Under the pieces are notes generated by a model. It was not told where the DNA came from. It worked only from the letters and a program-made list of their open reading frames with translations, and made no database searches. Shown piece by piece: positions 43,322 to 51,038 of a DNA stretch of 64,000 nucleotides. Position 1 is the first letter of the stretch, and the number at the start of each line of letters is the position of its first letter. Source of the DNA: an uncultured Bacteroidia bacterium (GTDB lineage: Bacteria; Bacteroidota; Bacteroidia; Bacteroidales; F082); assembly GCA_902794155.1 (NCBI GenBank), contig CADBGN010000004.1, forward strand, positions 58,882-122,881. Direction: 5' to 3'. The position numbers and the translations under genes were made by a program.

Positions 43322-44422
43322 ATGAGTAATATAAAACTGTTTTTTGCTGGAGATTTCTGTTCCAAGCCGTCCACATCAAAAATCACCATATCAGATGAAT
43401 TGAAAAACTTGATTCAGTCCTGTGATTTGAAAGTGGTGAATTTTGAAGTGCCATTAAAACCTGATGTAAAGCTTACTTCACAAAAGAGGGAACGATTCTT
43501 TCAAAATGATGATGCTCCGGACTTTTTACGCAGTATAGGTTTCAATCTATTCTCACTAGCTAATAATCATGTTTTTGATTGGGGTAATGAAGGCTTCAAA
43601 AAAACAAAAATGGCATTAGGCGATGCCTCGTTTGGTGCCGGTACTTATGAAGAGGCTTACAGGGTTAAAGTTGTAGAGGCGCAAGGGGTAAAAATTGGTT
43701 TCTATGCATTGTCGTTTGCAGCATATACAGGGGTATTTGATGATGTCGCCAAACACGATGGACTTGGGTGCGCCTACATCAATGATTTGCGTGTAAACCA
43801 TGATATCATGGAGGCAAAAAAGAAAGTAGATTATCTCTTTGTTTTGCCGCATGAAGGTATTGAGTATATTAGCATTCCTTTACAAGAAACCATTGCTCGT
43901 TACCGCGATTTCATCGATTATGGTGCGGATGGAGTGATTGCATCCCATCCTCATTGCCCGCAAGGTTGGGAGGAATACAAGGGGAAACCGATATTCTATA
44001 GCCTTGGTAATTTCCTTTTTAACAGTAAGGAAGGTTATGACTTTCGCGCTAATAAACCGCATTGGTATGATGGTTTGTGCCTAGAGATGACCATTACTGA
44101 CGGGATTATTGCCTGTCAAGTAGTGAATACGAAAAATATGGATAATGTTAGAATTGAAATTGACCATGGGGAGGATAGAAACAAACATAATGAACAGTTA
44201 TGTAGATATCTCACTGACAGTGAGGAATACAACCGTTATTTTAATAAAATCAAAGCAAAATTGGGTCGAGTAACTGACGTGAAAGTCATTGAAAGATTTG
44301 TTTTAAAGCATTGGTTTGACAAGATAAGGAGAAAAGAGTTTTCGAGTGAGGATGAGTTGGTCTATTTGATAAAAAACGATCAAAGAAGGAACTTGCTCAT
44401 CCGTTCAATTAGCAGTAAGTAG
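43322..44422 (+). CDS. CapA-family (poly-gamma-glutamate capsule) metallophosphatase-like protein
   Basis: The protein begins IKLFFAGDFC, then NFEVPLKPD, LANNHVFDWGNEGF, FVLPHEGIEYISIP, and GADGVIASHPHCPQGWEEYKGKPIFYSLGNF (read in parts). These are the metal-binding motifs of the CapA/PgsA branch of calcineurin-like phosphoesterases. CapA is needed for poly-gamma-glutamate capsule production in Bacillus, though its enzymatic role is unsettled. No signal peptide or transmembrane helix is visible here, so this form is probably cytoplasmic. Its presence with amide-forming ligases supports a polymer containing amino-acid linkages. The ATG at 43322 is preferred over the TTG at 43316. Confidence 0.88.
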   Translation: MSNIKLFFAGDFCSKPSTSKITISDELKNLIQSCDLKVVNFEVPLKPDVKLTSQKRERFFQNDDAPDFLRSIGFNLFSLANNHVFDWGNEGFKKTKMALGDASFGAGTYEEAYRVKVVEAQGVKIGFYALSFAAYTGVFDDVAKHDGLGCAYINDLRVNHDIMEAKKKVDYLFVLPHEGIEYISIPLQETIARYRDFIDYGADGVIASHPHCPQGWEEYKGKPIFYSLGNFLFNSKEGYDFRANKPHWYDGLCLEMTITDGIIACQVVNTKNMDNVRIEIDHGEDRNKHNEQLCRYLTDSEEYNRYFNKIKAKLGRVTDVKVIERFVLKHWFDKIRRKEFSSEDELVYLIKNDQRRNLLIRSISSK

Positions 44423-44522
44423 TTTTTTTCGAATTATTTGAAGCAAGATGGATTCTAGAGGGCTCTCCATCAAACTTCAATGAGTAATATAATATTTGAA
44501 TATTCCATTAATTTAAATCATC

Positions 44523-45656
44523 ATGAGTTCAGCAATACAAAAAATCTATCAATCGTCTCAAAAAAAGTTGACAATTCGATATCTTGAAAGTTTTTTCGAG
44601 AAAAAGATAAAGAAATCCATGCAATTGTGTCCGATGAAACCTCTTACGAAAGGACAAGAAGCAGAGATTAAGGCGTATTTCAAAAAGCATTTTAATAGGG
44701 ATATTCCTACTTATTGGCATCAGTATTTTTATTCCAGAAATGGATTGTATTCAGAAAAGTACATTCCTGCCAGTATTTATTCTTCAAGTATTATATATAA
44801 TTTGAACAATTACCAGTTCAGTTTAGCGTATGTTGACAAAGGCTTTTATGATACTTTGTTTCCGGATGTCAATAGACCACATACAATCATTAAAAATGTG
44901 AATGGTTTGTATTATGATGATAAAAATCCAATAAGTATAGAGGAAGCAATAGATCGTTGTTCGAATTTAAAAGAAGCGGTTATTAAGCCAACAGTACTTG
45001 GTACTTGGGGAGTGGGAGTAAATCTGTTTCATGCGGAAAAGGGCTTTGTTCCTGAAATGAATATGTCTGTGAATGATTTGTTTTCGCACTATAAAAACAG
45101 CTTTATTGTTCAAAGTAAACTTGAACAACATCCAGATCTCGCAAAACTAAATCCGACTTCTGTCAATACAATTAGAGTAATGTCATACCGAAGAGACAAT
45201 GAAGTGGTCATACTATATGCTGTTATTCGAATTGGTCGTATGGGTAAGGTGGTTGATAATGAAACATCAGGCGGAATAAAGGCTGATATTGATTTGCAGA
45301 CTGGTCGAATCAAAGGTCCAGCGTTTGGAAGTCCAACGGAGAAAAATATGCCTCAAACTGATTCTGGCGCAGTATTGGATAATTATTTAATACCCTCATT
45401 CCCGCAAATACTTGATTTTGTTAAAAGTCTGCATTATAGACTTCCTTATTTCAGACTAATTGGATGGGATATTTCGGTTGATACGAATGGAAAGCCGGTG
45501 ATGATTGAATGGAACAGATCGGCAGAGTTGAGCCAAGTGGCTCATGGACCAGCATTTGGCGATTATACAGAGGAAATTTTGGCCAGAGCTCTTCATGAAA
45601 AAAATACTCGTTTCACTCAATTAAGTGGGAGGAGTCACCCAACTCATGGTATTTAA
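44523..45656 (+). CDS. ATP-grasp ligase, sugar-transfer-associated family (3)
   Basis: 377 residues. A helical N-terminal part includes LTKGQEAEIKAYFKKHF and TYWHQYFYSRNGLYSEKYIPASIY (read in parts). The core has EAVIKPTVLGTWGVGVNLF, FIVQSKLEQHPDLAKLNPTSVNTIRVMSYRR (read in parts), VVDNETSGGIKADI, TDSGAV and IGWDISVDTNGKPVMIEWN. It is clearly a close paralogue of the gene at 46813, sharing the YFYSRxGxYSxxYIP segment and the final AxGPxFGxYTEEI. These two and the gene at 45690 lie in tandem with short gaps, suggesting duplication followed by divergence in substrate. Confidence 0.85.
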   Translation: MSSAIQKIYQSSQKKLTIRYLESFFEKKIKKSMQLCPMKPLTKGQEAEIKAYFKKHFNRDIPTYWHQYFYSRNGLYSEKYIPASIYSSSIIYNLNNYQFSLAYVDKGFYDTLFPDVNRPHTIIKNVNGLYYDDKNPISIEEAIDRCSNLKEAVIKPTVLGTWGVGVNLFHAEKGFVPEMNMSVNDLFSHYKNSFIVQSKLEQHPDLAKLNPTSVNTIRVMSYRRDNEVVILYAVIRIGRMGKVVDNETSGGIKADIDLQTGRIKGPAFGSPTEKNMPQTDSGAVLDNYLIPSFPQILDFVKSLHYRLPYFRLIGWDISVDTNGKPVMIEWNRSAELSQVAHGPAFGDYTEEILARALHEKNTRFTQLSGRSHPTHGI

Positions 45657-45689
45657 TACTACTTTTCAAATCTTCTAAAGCAATAATAA

Positions 45690-46766
45690 ATGGATTTAAA
45701 AACATTTGTATGTAACATTGCCTATTCGCCATTTGGAAACAAATTGGTTTCATTAGTTGGCGGGCAGAGATGGTATGCAGAACTTCATGTGCGTTCTGAA
45801 AAGAAGAAACTACTTGCCAATGCAAAGAAAGAATTTGAAAAAGAATCGGCATTAGGAACGTTTGATGATTATAAAAAGGCGTTGGAGAAACATTGGGTTT
45901 CATATTCTGAATATGCTAACCAATATGAGTTTTACAGAAAGCCAGAAGAGGAAAGAGACGAGTATGTATCAAGATTGAAGATGGCTTATTTTTATTGGAG
46001 GTATGCTCCAGGTGTGGCGAAATCGGTATTCCGAAATAAAACTATGTTTCTTAAAGCCTTTAATAAGTATATTCATAGAAAATGGTTGTATGCTCCAGAG
46101 TCTTCTTTCGAAGATTATGAACAACTGGTTACTAGTTTTGATTGTATTGTTAAGCCTTGTGATGGAAAATTAGGTAAAGGTGTTTTCAAGATTTTTAAAG
46201 ATGCAGATCACAATGACGACAGGAAAGTATATGAGTCTTGTGTGAAAAACAGAATGTTGGTGGAACAATGTATTGTAGCATGTGATGAATTAAAAGCATT
46301 TCATCCCCAAAGCCTAAATACAATTAGAGTTGTTACTATTGCAAATCAAGAAAAAGCCTGCGTTTTCTCTGGAGTGTTTCGGACAGGTGTTGGTGAAAGT
46401 GTAGTTGACAACTCCCACAAAGGTGGTGTGTCGGTGCAAATCAATGTTGAAAATGGTATTGTTGAAACCGACGGCGCTAACACTAGTGGTGAACGGTTTG
46501 TATGTCATCCTGATAGTGGGATTGTTTTCAAAGGGTTTAAAATACCCCAATGGAATGATGTTGTTGCCACTTGTTGTGAGGCAGCCAAACAATCGAGAAA
46601 TCCTATTACTGGTTGGGATGTGGTCGTAAATAATCACGGAGAGGTGGAGTTTATAGAAGCGAATTATGGTCCAGATATGGATATGATGCAGACTCGGTAT
46701 AATGCTGGGGCCAAAAAGAAAATTTTCGGTTTAATTAAAGAGTATTGTGGAATTGAAATGAAATAA
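45690..46766 (+). CDS. ATP-grasp ligase, sugar-transfer-associated family (4)
   Basis: 358 residues. The N-terminal 120 residues are charged and helical (KKKLLANAKKEFEKES) and differ from those of the two flanking paralogues. The core shows CIVKPCDGKLGKGVFKIF, RMLVEQCIVACDELKAFHPQSLNTIRVVTIA (read in parts), GESVVDNSHKGGVSVQI, CHPDSGIVF and TGWDVVVNNHGEVEFIEANYGPDMDMMQ (read in parts). The metal-binding IEAN is followed by the family's Gly-Pro and acidic residues. It starts 33 bases after the preceding gene. The distinct N-terminal domain suggests a different acceptor from its neighbours. Confidence 0.85.
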   Translation: MDLKTFVCNIAYSPFGNKLVSLVGGQRWYAELHVRSEKKKLLANAKKEFEKESALGTFDDYKKALEKHWVSYSEYANQYEFYRKPEEERDEYVSRLKMAYFYWRYAPGVAKSVFRNKTMFLKAFNKYIHRKWLYAPESSFEDYEQLVTSFDCIVKPCDGKLGKGVFKIFKDADHNDDRKVYESCVKNRMLVEQCIVACDELKAFHPQSLNTIRVVTIANQEKACVFSGVFRTGVGESVVDNSHKGGVSVQINVENGIVETDGANTSGERFVCHPDSGIVFKGFKIPQWNDVVATCCEAAKQSRNPITGWDVVVNNHGEVEFIEANYGPDMDMMQTRYNAGAKKKIFGLIKEYCGIEMK

Positions 46767-46812
46767 TTTAATTTATTGATAATCAAATATTAACAAATAA
46801 AACATCATTATT

Positions 46813-47916
46813 ATGGACATTTCAAAAGCAATCTTCAGAAGACTTGATCGGTTTACCAATAAAATGAAAATGAAACATGCTTACAAGCAATCCGATAGGG
46901 TCTTTAAAAATAGCATGAAGAAACTGCCAGCTGAAAAGAAGCTCACCAGTGAACAAAAGAAAGAAATCCAAGAATTCTACAAAGGATTGATTGGGAAAGA
47001 AATTCCATTGTATTCACACGAATATTTCTATTCCCGTACAGGCATCTATTCAAAGGAATACATTCCAAGAAGCCTTTACTATGTCGAGTTGCAACCCAAA
47101 GCATGCATGGTCCCATATCGTGATGCCTACGCAAATAAAAACATGGCGGAAATTTTGCTACCAGATGTAAAACATGCACATACCATTCTTAAAAGAATGA
47201 ATGGCTATTTTTACTATGAAAACAAGCCCGTCACCAAGGAAGAAGCTATAAAAGCATGTAGTAACCTTAAGAATGCAATCATCAAGCCTGTATTGGAAAG
47301 TAGTGGTAAAGGCGTTCGTGGCCTTGAAGTTACAGATGGAAAGACGAGTGTTGATGGTTTGACAATAGAGCAATTGTTTGATAAATACGGCAATAACTTC
47401 CAAATTCAAGAAAAACTAAAGCAGCATGCCAAAATGAATGAATTGAATGCTACTTCGGTCAATACATTGAGAATTCTTACCTATAGGTCGGGTATGGAAA
47501 TACTGCTCATCTATTCCGTCGTACGTATTGGAAGGCAAGGTCAGGTGATTGATAACCAAAATGCGGGTGGCATGAGTACGATTATCGGTGAAGATGGTAA
47601 GTTGGGTAAATACGCTTTTAGTGGTTACACAGGAGAGAGAGTAGAAAAGACGGATTCAGGAACTGTTTTGGAAGGATTTGAAATTCCCTCATACGCTAAG
47701 GCTATCGAAACGGTGAAACGGCTTCATTATGAATTGCCTTTCTTCAACTTGATTGGTTGGGATATTGCCATTGATGAGGTGGGTGATCCTGTTCTTATCG
47801 AATGGAATTCAAATCCTGGCTTAAGCCAATCGGCATTTGGTCCAGGTTTCGGAAAATACACCGAAAGGATTATTCGTGAGTTGTGGCCAAGAAAGAACAC
47901 AAGATACAATCTCTAG
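46813..47916 (+). CDS. ATP-grasp ligase, sugar-transfer-associated family (5)
   Basis: 367 residues. It resembles the gene at 44523 throughout: KLTSEQKKEIQEFYKGLIGKEIPLYSHEYFYSRTGIYSKEYIP (read in parts), NAIIKPVLESSGKGVRGLEV, FQIQEKLKQHAKMNELNATSVNTLRILTYR (read in parts), VIDNQNAGGMSTII, KTDSGTVLEGFEIPSYAKAIE and IGWDIAIDEVGDPVLIEWNSNPG. The N-terminal helix is lysine-rich and may touch the membrane. It is the last of the AT-rich core; the next gene, 33 bases on, returns to higher GC content. Confidence 0.85.
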   Translation: MDISKAIFRRLDRFTNKMKMKHAYKQSDRVFKNSMKKLPAEKKLTSEQKKEIQEFYKGLIGKEIPLYSHEYFYSRTGIYSKEYIPRSLYYVELQPKACMVPYRDAYANKNMAEILLPDVKHAHTILKRMNGYFYYENKPVTKEEAIKACSNLKNAIIKPVLESSGKGVRGLEVTDGKTSVDGLTIEQLFDKYGNNFQIQEKLKQHAKMNELNATSVNTLRILTYRSGMEILLIYSVVRIGRQGQVIDNQNAGGMSTIIGEDGKLGKYAFSGYTGERVEKTDSGTVLEGFEIPSYAKAIETVKRLHYELPFFNLIGWDIAIDEVGDPVLIEWNSNPGLSQSAFGPGFGKYTERIIRELWPRKNTRYNL

Positions 47917-47949
47917 TTTTAGAATTTGAAATAATAAAAATCAATCATC

Positions 47950-48846
47950 ATGAAATACTACACCATGCCAGAAACGCGTGCGTTTCTTGAAAGTATAGGG
48001 ATGCCAGGCGGCGACCTTTACGATTTGCCAACATCAGAAAAGCGCTTCCCCGACGGAGGCCAATACCGTTTCGAGGTTCCCGGAATCCAAGGTCCTGGTC
48101 CGATGAAAGCCCTGCTTGAGGCCTTGGACGAATACGGCGTACAGATTCACCGCGTCACCCAAACCAAGGGCATCATGTTCCTTACGGATGATGAAATCAA
48201 ACAGATGGTGGAATACGCCAAGAAATGGAATGTGCAACTCGTGTTGGCCTGCGGTCCCCGTGCCACAACCGACACTTCCGCTTCAGTGAAGACCGAAGAA
48301 GGCCAGCGTATGGGCTATCGCCTGCGTGGCGAAGAACAGATTGCCCGTGGCATCGAAGAAATCCGTCGCGGTGCCCGTTTGGGCGTGCGTGGATTCCTTG
48401 TCTATGACGAGGGCCTGCTTTGGGCATTGGGTGAAGCTCGCAAGAAAGGCTTCATCCCTGCCGACTGCCACTTCAAAGTGAGCGCCCACAGCGGTCATGG
48501 CAATCCGTGCTCGGCCCATGTACTGGAGACCTTGGGTGCCGACAGCATCAATCCCGTGCGCGACATCCAGGTGCAGATGTTGGCCGCTATGCGTGCCGCC
48601 ATCGATGTGCCGATCGACTTGCACACTGAGAACCCAAAATCGAGCGGTGGTTTCATCCGTCACTACGAGGTGCCCGACTTCATCCGTGTAGCCGCCCCCG
48701 TCTATCTGAAGACCGGTGGCAGCGTGGCCGCCAACCACAGCTACGACACCACGGAGAAGGAAGCCAAGCAACGCGCCAAGCAAGTCATGCTGGTCAAGCG
48801 CGTCATCGACACCTATTACCCCGAAGCCATCGTATCACCCAAATAA
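47950..48846 (+). CDS. U32-peptidase-like TIM-barrel protein of unknown function
   Basis: The 298-residue protein starts TMPETRAFLESIGMPGGDLYDLPTS and contains YRFEVPGIQGPGPMKALLEALDEYGVQIHRVTQTKGI (read in parts), RLGVRGFLVYDEGLLWALGEA, LGADSINPVRDIQVQMLAAM and RHYEVPDFIRVAAPVYLKTGGS. I recall similar proteins labelled as U32-type peptidases in Firmicutes and Actinobacteria, usually in sugar-acid or catabolic clusters. A repeating beta-alpha pattern suggests a TIM barrel. The characteristic U32 protease signature is not obvious, so proteolysis should not be assumed. It may act on a small carbonyl compound alongside the operon that follows. Confidence 0.6.
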   Translation: MKYYTMPETRAFLESIGMPGGDLYDLPTSEKRFPDGGQYRFEVPGIQGPGPMKALLEALDEYGVQIHRVTQTKGIMFLTDDEIKQMVEYAKKWNVQLVLACGPRATTDTSASVKTEEGQRMGYRLRGEEQIARGIEEIRRGARLGVRGFLVYDEGLLWALGEARKKGFIPADCHFKVSAHSGHGNPCSAHVLETLGADSINPVRDIQVQMLAAMRAAIDVPIDLHTENPKSSGGFIRHYEVPDFIRVAAPVYLKTGGSVAANHSYDTTEKEAKQRAKQVMLVKRVIDTYYPEAIVSPK

Positions 48847-48936
48847 CTCTAAACTTTACACCCTCAACTAACTCTAAACTATCCACTCTACACTCTCAAC
48901 TGACTCTCAACTCTAAACCCTCAACTCTAAACTAAA
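48845..48936 (+). repeat. Heptamer-like direct repeats, family D (copy 3)
   Basis: Tandem words of the type AACTCTAAACT, CAACTGACTCTCAACT and ACCCTCAACT fill the 91-base gap between the U32-like gene and the CitE-like gene. Confidence 0.8.
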
Positions 48937-48937
48937 A

Positions 48938-50083
48938 ATGAGACATCATAGTTACAACCCGAACTTCAACTTCATAAAATTTCCCGTTGAATTCAACAAA
49001 TACACCGACCGCGACACCCTGCAATATTGTCTCGGAGCCACGCTCTACATGCCCGGCACCAAGGACATCAAGGAGAAGGTGTTGCACCATCAGCTCGACG
49101 TCACCTCGCTGGTGATGTGCTGTGAGGATGCCATCAAGGAAGAAGACCTGCCGATTGCCGAGCAGAACATCCTCGACCACATGGACTTCTTTGCCGACAA
49201 GATAGCTGCTGGTGAGCTTACCCACGATGACATTCCGTTGATTTTTGTCCGTGTCCGCAATCCCGAACAGTTTGAGCATTTCGCTAGTCGCATGACGGTC
49301 AAACAAGCCTCGGTGTTGACTGGGTTCAATTTCCCGAAGTTCAGCAGCAAGAATGCCTTGCGTGTGCTGCAGACTTTGGTGAATGTCAACAACAGGTTAG
49401 GGGTGGTGCTTTACGGCATGCCTATCCTTGAAGGGCCAGAGGTGGCTTTCCATGAGCTTCGGGGGCAGGAATTGCTGTTGTTGCGCAACATTTTGGAGCC
49501 CTACAGGAATCTGATTCTCAATATCCGTGTGGGAGGAACCGACATGTCGTCGTTGTTTGGCGTGCGCCGTGGCATCAACTCCACGGTTTACGACATCATG
49601 CCCGTCCGCGACGCGCTGAGCGATGTGCTTAATTTCTTCAACCGTTACAACGACTACTGCGTTTCGGCCGCCGTGTGGGAATATTTTCGCGCCTACAAGG
49701 ATGATGATATCAACGATGTGATCAAGCGTAACTTCCATAATGCCCTCATTAAGGGTCAGGACATTGTGAATCCCGCTATCGATGGATTGATGAAGGAGGT
49801 GCTCATCGACCGTGCCAACGGTTTTGTGGGCAAGACCATCATCCATCCCACTCACGCCCGGTTCGTGAATGCCATGTTCACTGTGGTAGAAGAAGAGTAC
49901 AACGATGCCGTGCAGATTTTGAACACGTCAGGCGGTGTGGTCAAGAGTGCCCATGGCGACAAGATGAACGAAATTGGGCCTCACCGTCGCTGGGCAGAAA
50001 AGATTGTCAAACGAGCCGCAGTTTACGGTGTGGTCAAAAATGAGGATTCGGTCTTGAGCCTCGTTTTGGGTGAAAGAGAATAG
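48938..50083 (+). CDS. HpcH/HpaI-CitE-like C-C bond lyase
   Basis: The 381-residue protein has CitE-superfamily TIM-barrel motifs: YCLGATLYMPGTKDIKEKV, VTSLVMCCEDAIKEEDL (acidic metal ligand region), IFVRVRNPEQF, FPKFSSKNAL, LILNIRVGGTDMSSLFGVRR (read in parts) and GKTIIHPTHARFVNAMF. Such enzymes cleave or form C-C bonds in citramalyl-, malyl- or citryl-type substrates with Mg2+. It is longer than CitE (about 290 residues) and resembles the C-C bond lyase branch found in some nucleotide- or stress-related biosynthetic operons. It opens a tight operon ending with fumarase-like subunits, so a C4 or C5 acid substrate is likely. Confidence 0.75.
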   Translation: MRHHSYNPNFNFIKFPVEFNKYTDRDTLQYCLGATLYMPGTKDIKEKVLHHQLDVTSLVMCCEDAIKEEDLPIAEQNILDHMDFFADKIAAGELTHDDIPLIFVRVRNPEQFEHFASRMTVKQASVLTGFNFPKFSSKNALRVLQTLVNVNNRLGVVLYGMPILEGPEVAFHELRGQELLLLRNILEPYRNLILNIRVGGTDMSSLFGVRRGINSTVYDIMPVRDALSDVLNFFNRYNDYCVSAAVWEYFRAYKDDDINDVIKRNFHNALIKGQDIVNPAIDGLMKEVLIDRANGFVGKTIIHPTHARFVNAMFTVVEEEYNDAVQILNTSGGVVKSAHGDKMNEIGPHRRWAEKIVKRAAVYGVVKNEDSVLSLVLGERE

Positions 50084-50096
50084 AATTACAAAAGCT

Positions 50097-51038
50097 ATGA
50101 AGATCGTTTTAGGAACCATGAACTTCGGTCCGCAGTTGGACTTGGAGGCCAGCCGTACCATGGTGAAGGCCTACCTTGCCACAGGTGGACGAGAGTTGGA
50201 TACCGCTTATGTCTATAATGACGGTGCAACAGAAAACTACCTTGGTGAGATTTTGCCAGAGTTGGATCCGCAAAGCTATGAGATAGCAACGAAAGTGCAT
50301 CCACGCATCACGGGGAAACTGGACAGAGCCACCATTCTGATGGAATTTCCCGAATCATTGCGTCGCATGAAACGCGATAGCGTCGATTTGCTCTATTTCC
50401 ATTTCCCCGACGGAAAGACTCCTATAGAGGAGGCCTTGGAGACCGTGGCGGAACTGCATGAGCAGGGCAAGGTCAAGGAACTTGGCCTTAGCAATTATCC
50501 CGCTTGGCAAGTGGTTGACATTGCGTACAAATGCGACAAAATCGGTTGTCCGCGTCCTACCGTGTATCAAGGCATGTACAATGCGCTTTGCCGCAATGTG
50601 GATCCTGAACTTTTTCCGGCAATCCGTTCGTTGGGGATGCGTTTTTATGCATTCAATCCCTTAGCGGGAGGCTTACTCACAGGCAAGCACCATCATTTTG
50701 AGGACAGTCCTGAACCTGGTCGGTTTGCCAGACTGAAAAGCTATCGTGACCGCTATTGGAAAAACTCCTATTTCGATGCCATTGAGGAAATTCGTTTGGC
50801 CTGCGAAAAGGAAGGCATAGTGATGGTTGAGGCTGCTTATCGATGGATGGTGAACCACTCTTGCATGAAATCGGAGTTGGATGACGGCATCTTGTTAGGT
50901 GCATCGCGTCAAGAGCAGATGGAACAGAATCTGGCTGCGGCCACGAAAGGTCCGTTGCCTGAAAGCATTATTGCCGCAATGGATGAGGCTTGGGAGATAG
51001 CCAAGCCTGATAGTCCGGCTTACTTCAAATTCTTTTGA
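50097..51038 (+). CDS. Aldo/keto reductase, AKR7-like
   Basis: The 313-residue enzyme begins KIVLGTMNFGPQLDLEAS, the AKR7 (aflatoxin aldehyde / succinic semialdehyde reductase) N-terminus. The catalytic tetrad is visible: Asp and Tyr in RELDTAYVYNDG, Lys in EIATKVHPR and His in LLYFHFPDG. GLSNYPAWQVVD and FYAFNPLAGGLLTGKH bind NADPH and the substrate. The start at 50097 follows the CitE-like stop by 13 bases; the frame open from 50070 would overlap it. In this operon it would reduce the aldehyde made by the ThDP decarboxylase two genes on. That pairing is inference. Confidence 0.9.
   Translation: MKIVLGTMNFGPQLDLEASRTMVKAYLATGGRELDTAYVYNDGATENYLGEILPELDPQSYEIATKVHPRITGKLDRATILMEFPESLRRMKRDSVDLLYFHFPDGKTPIEEALETVAELHEQGKVKELGLSNYPAWQVVDIAYKCDKIGCPRPTVYQGMYNALCRNVDPELFPAIRSLGMRFYAFNPLAGGLLTGKHHHFEDSPEPGRFARLKSYRDRYWKNSYFDAIEEIRLACEKEGIVMVEAAYRWMVNHSCMKSELDDGILLGASRQEQMEQNLAAATKGPLPESIIAAMDEAWEIAKPDSPAYFKFF

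Noticed and set aside
47950-48846. Candidate PEP mutase to partner the phosphonopyruvate decarboxylase
   Set aside because: It is a TIM-barrel-like protein in the right place, but it lacks the EDK-x5-NS motif of PEP mutase and matches U32-like proteins better.
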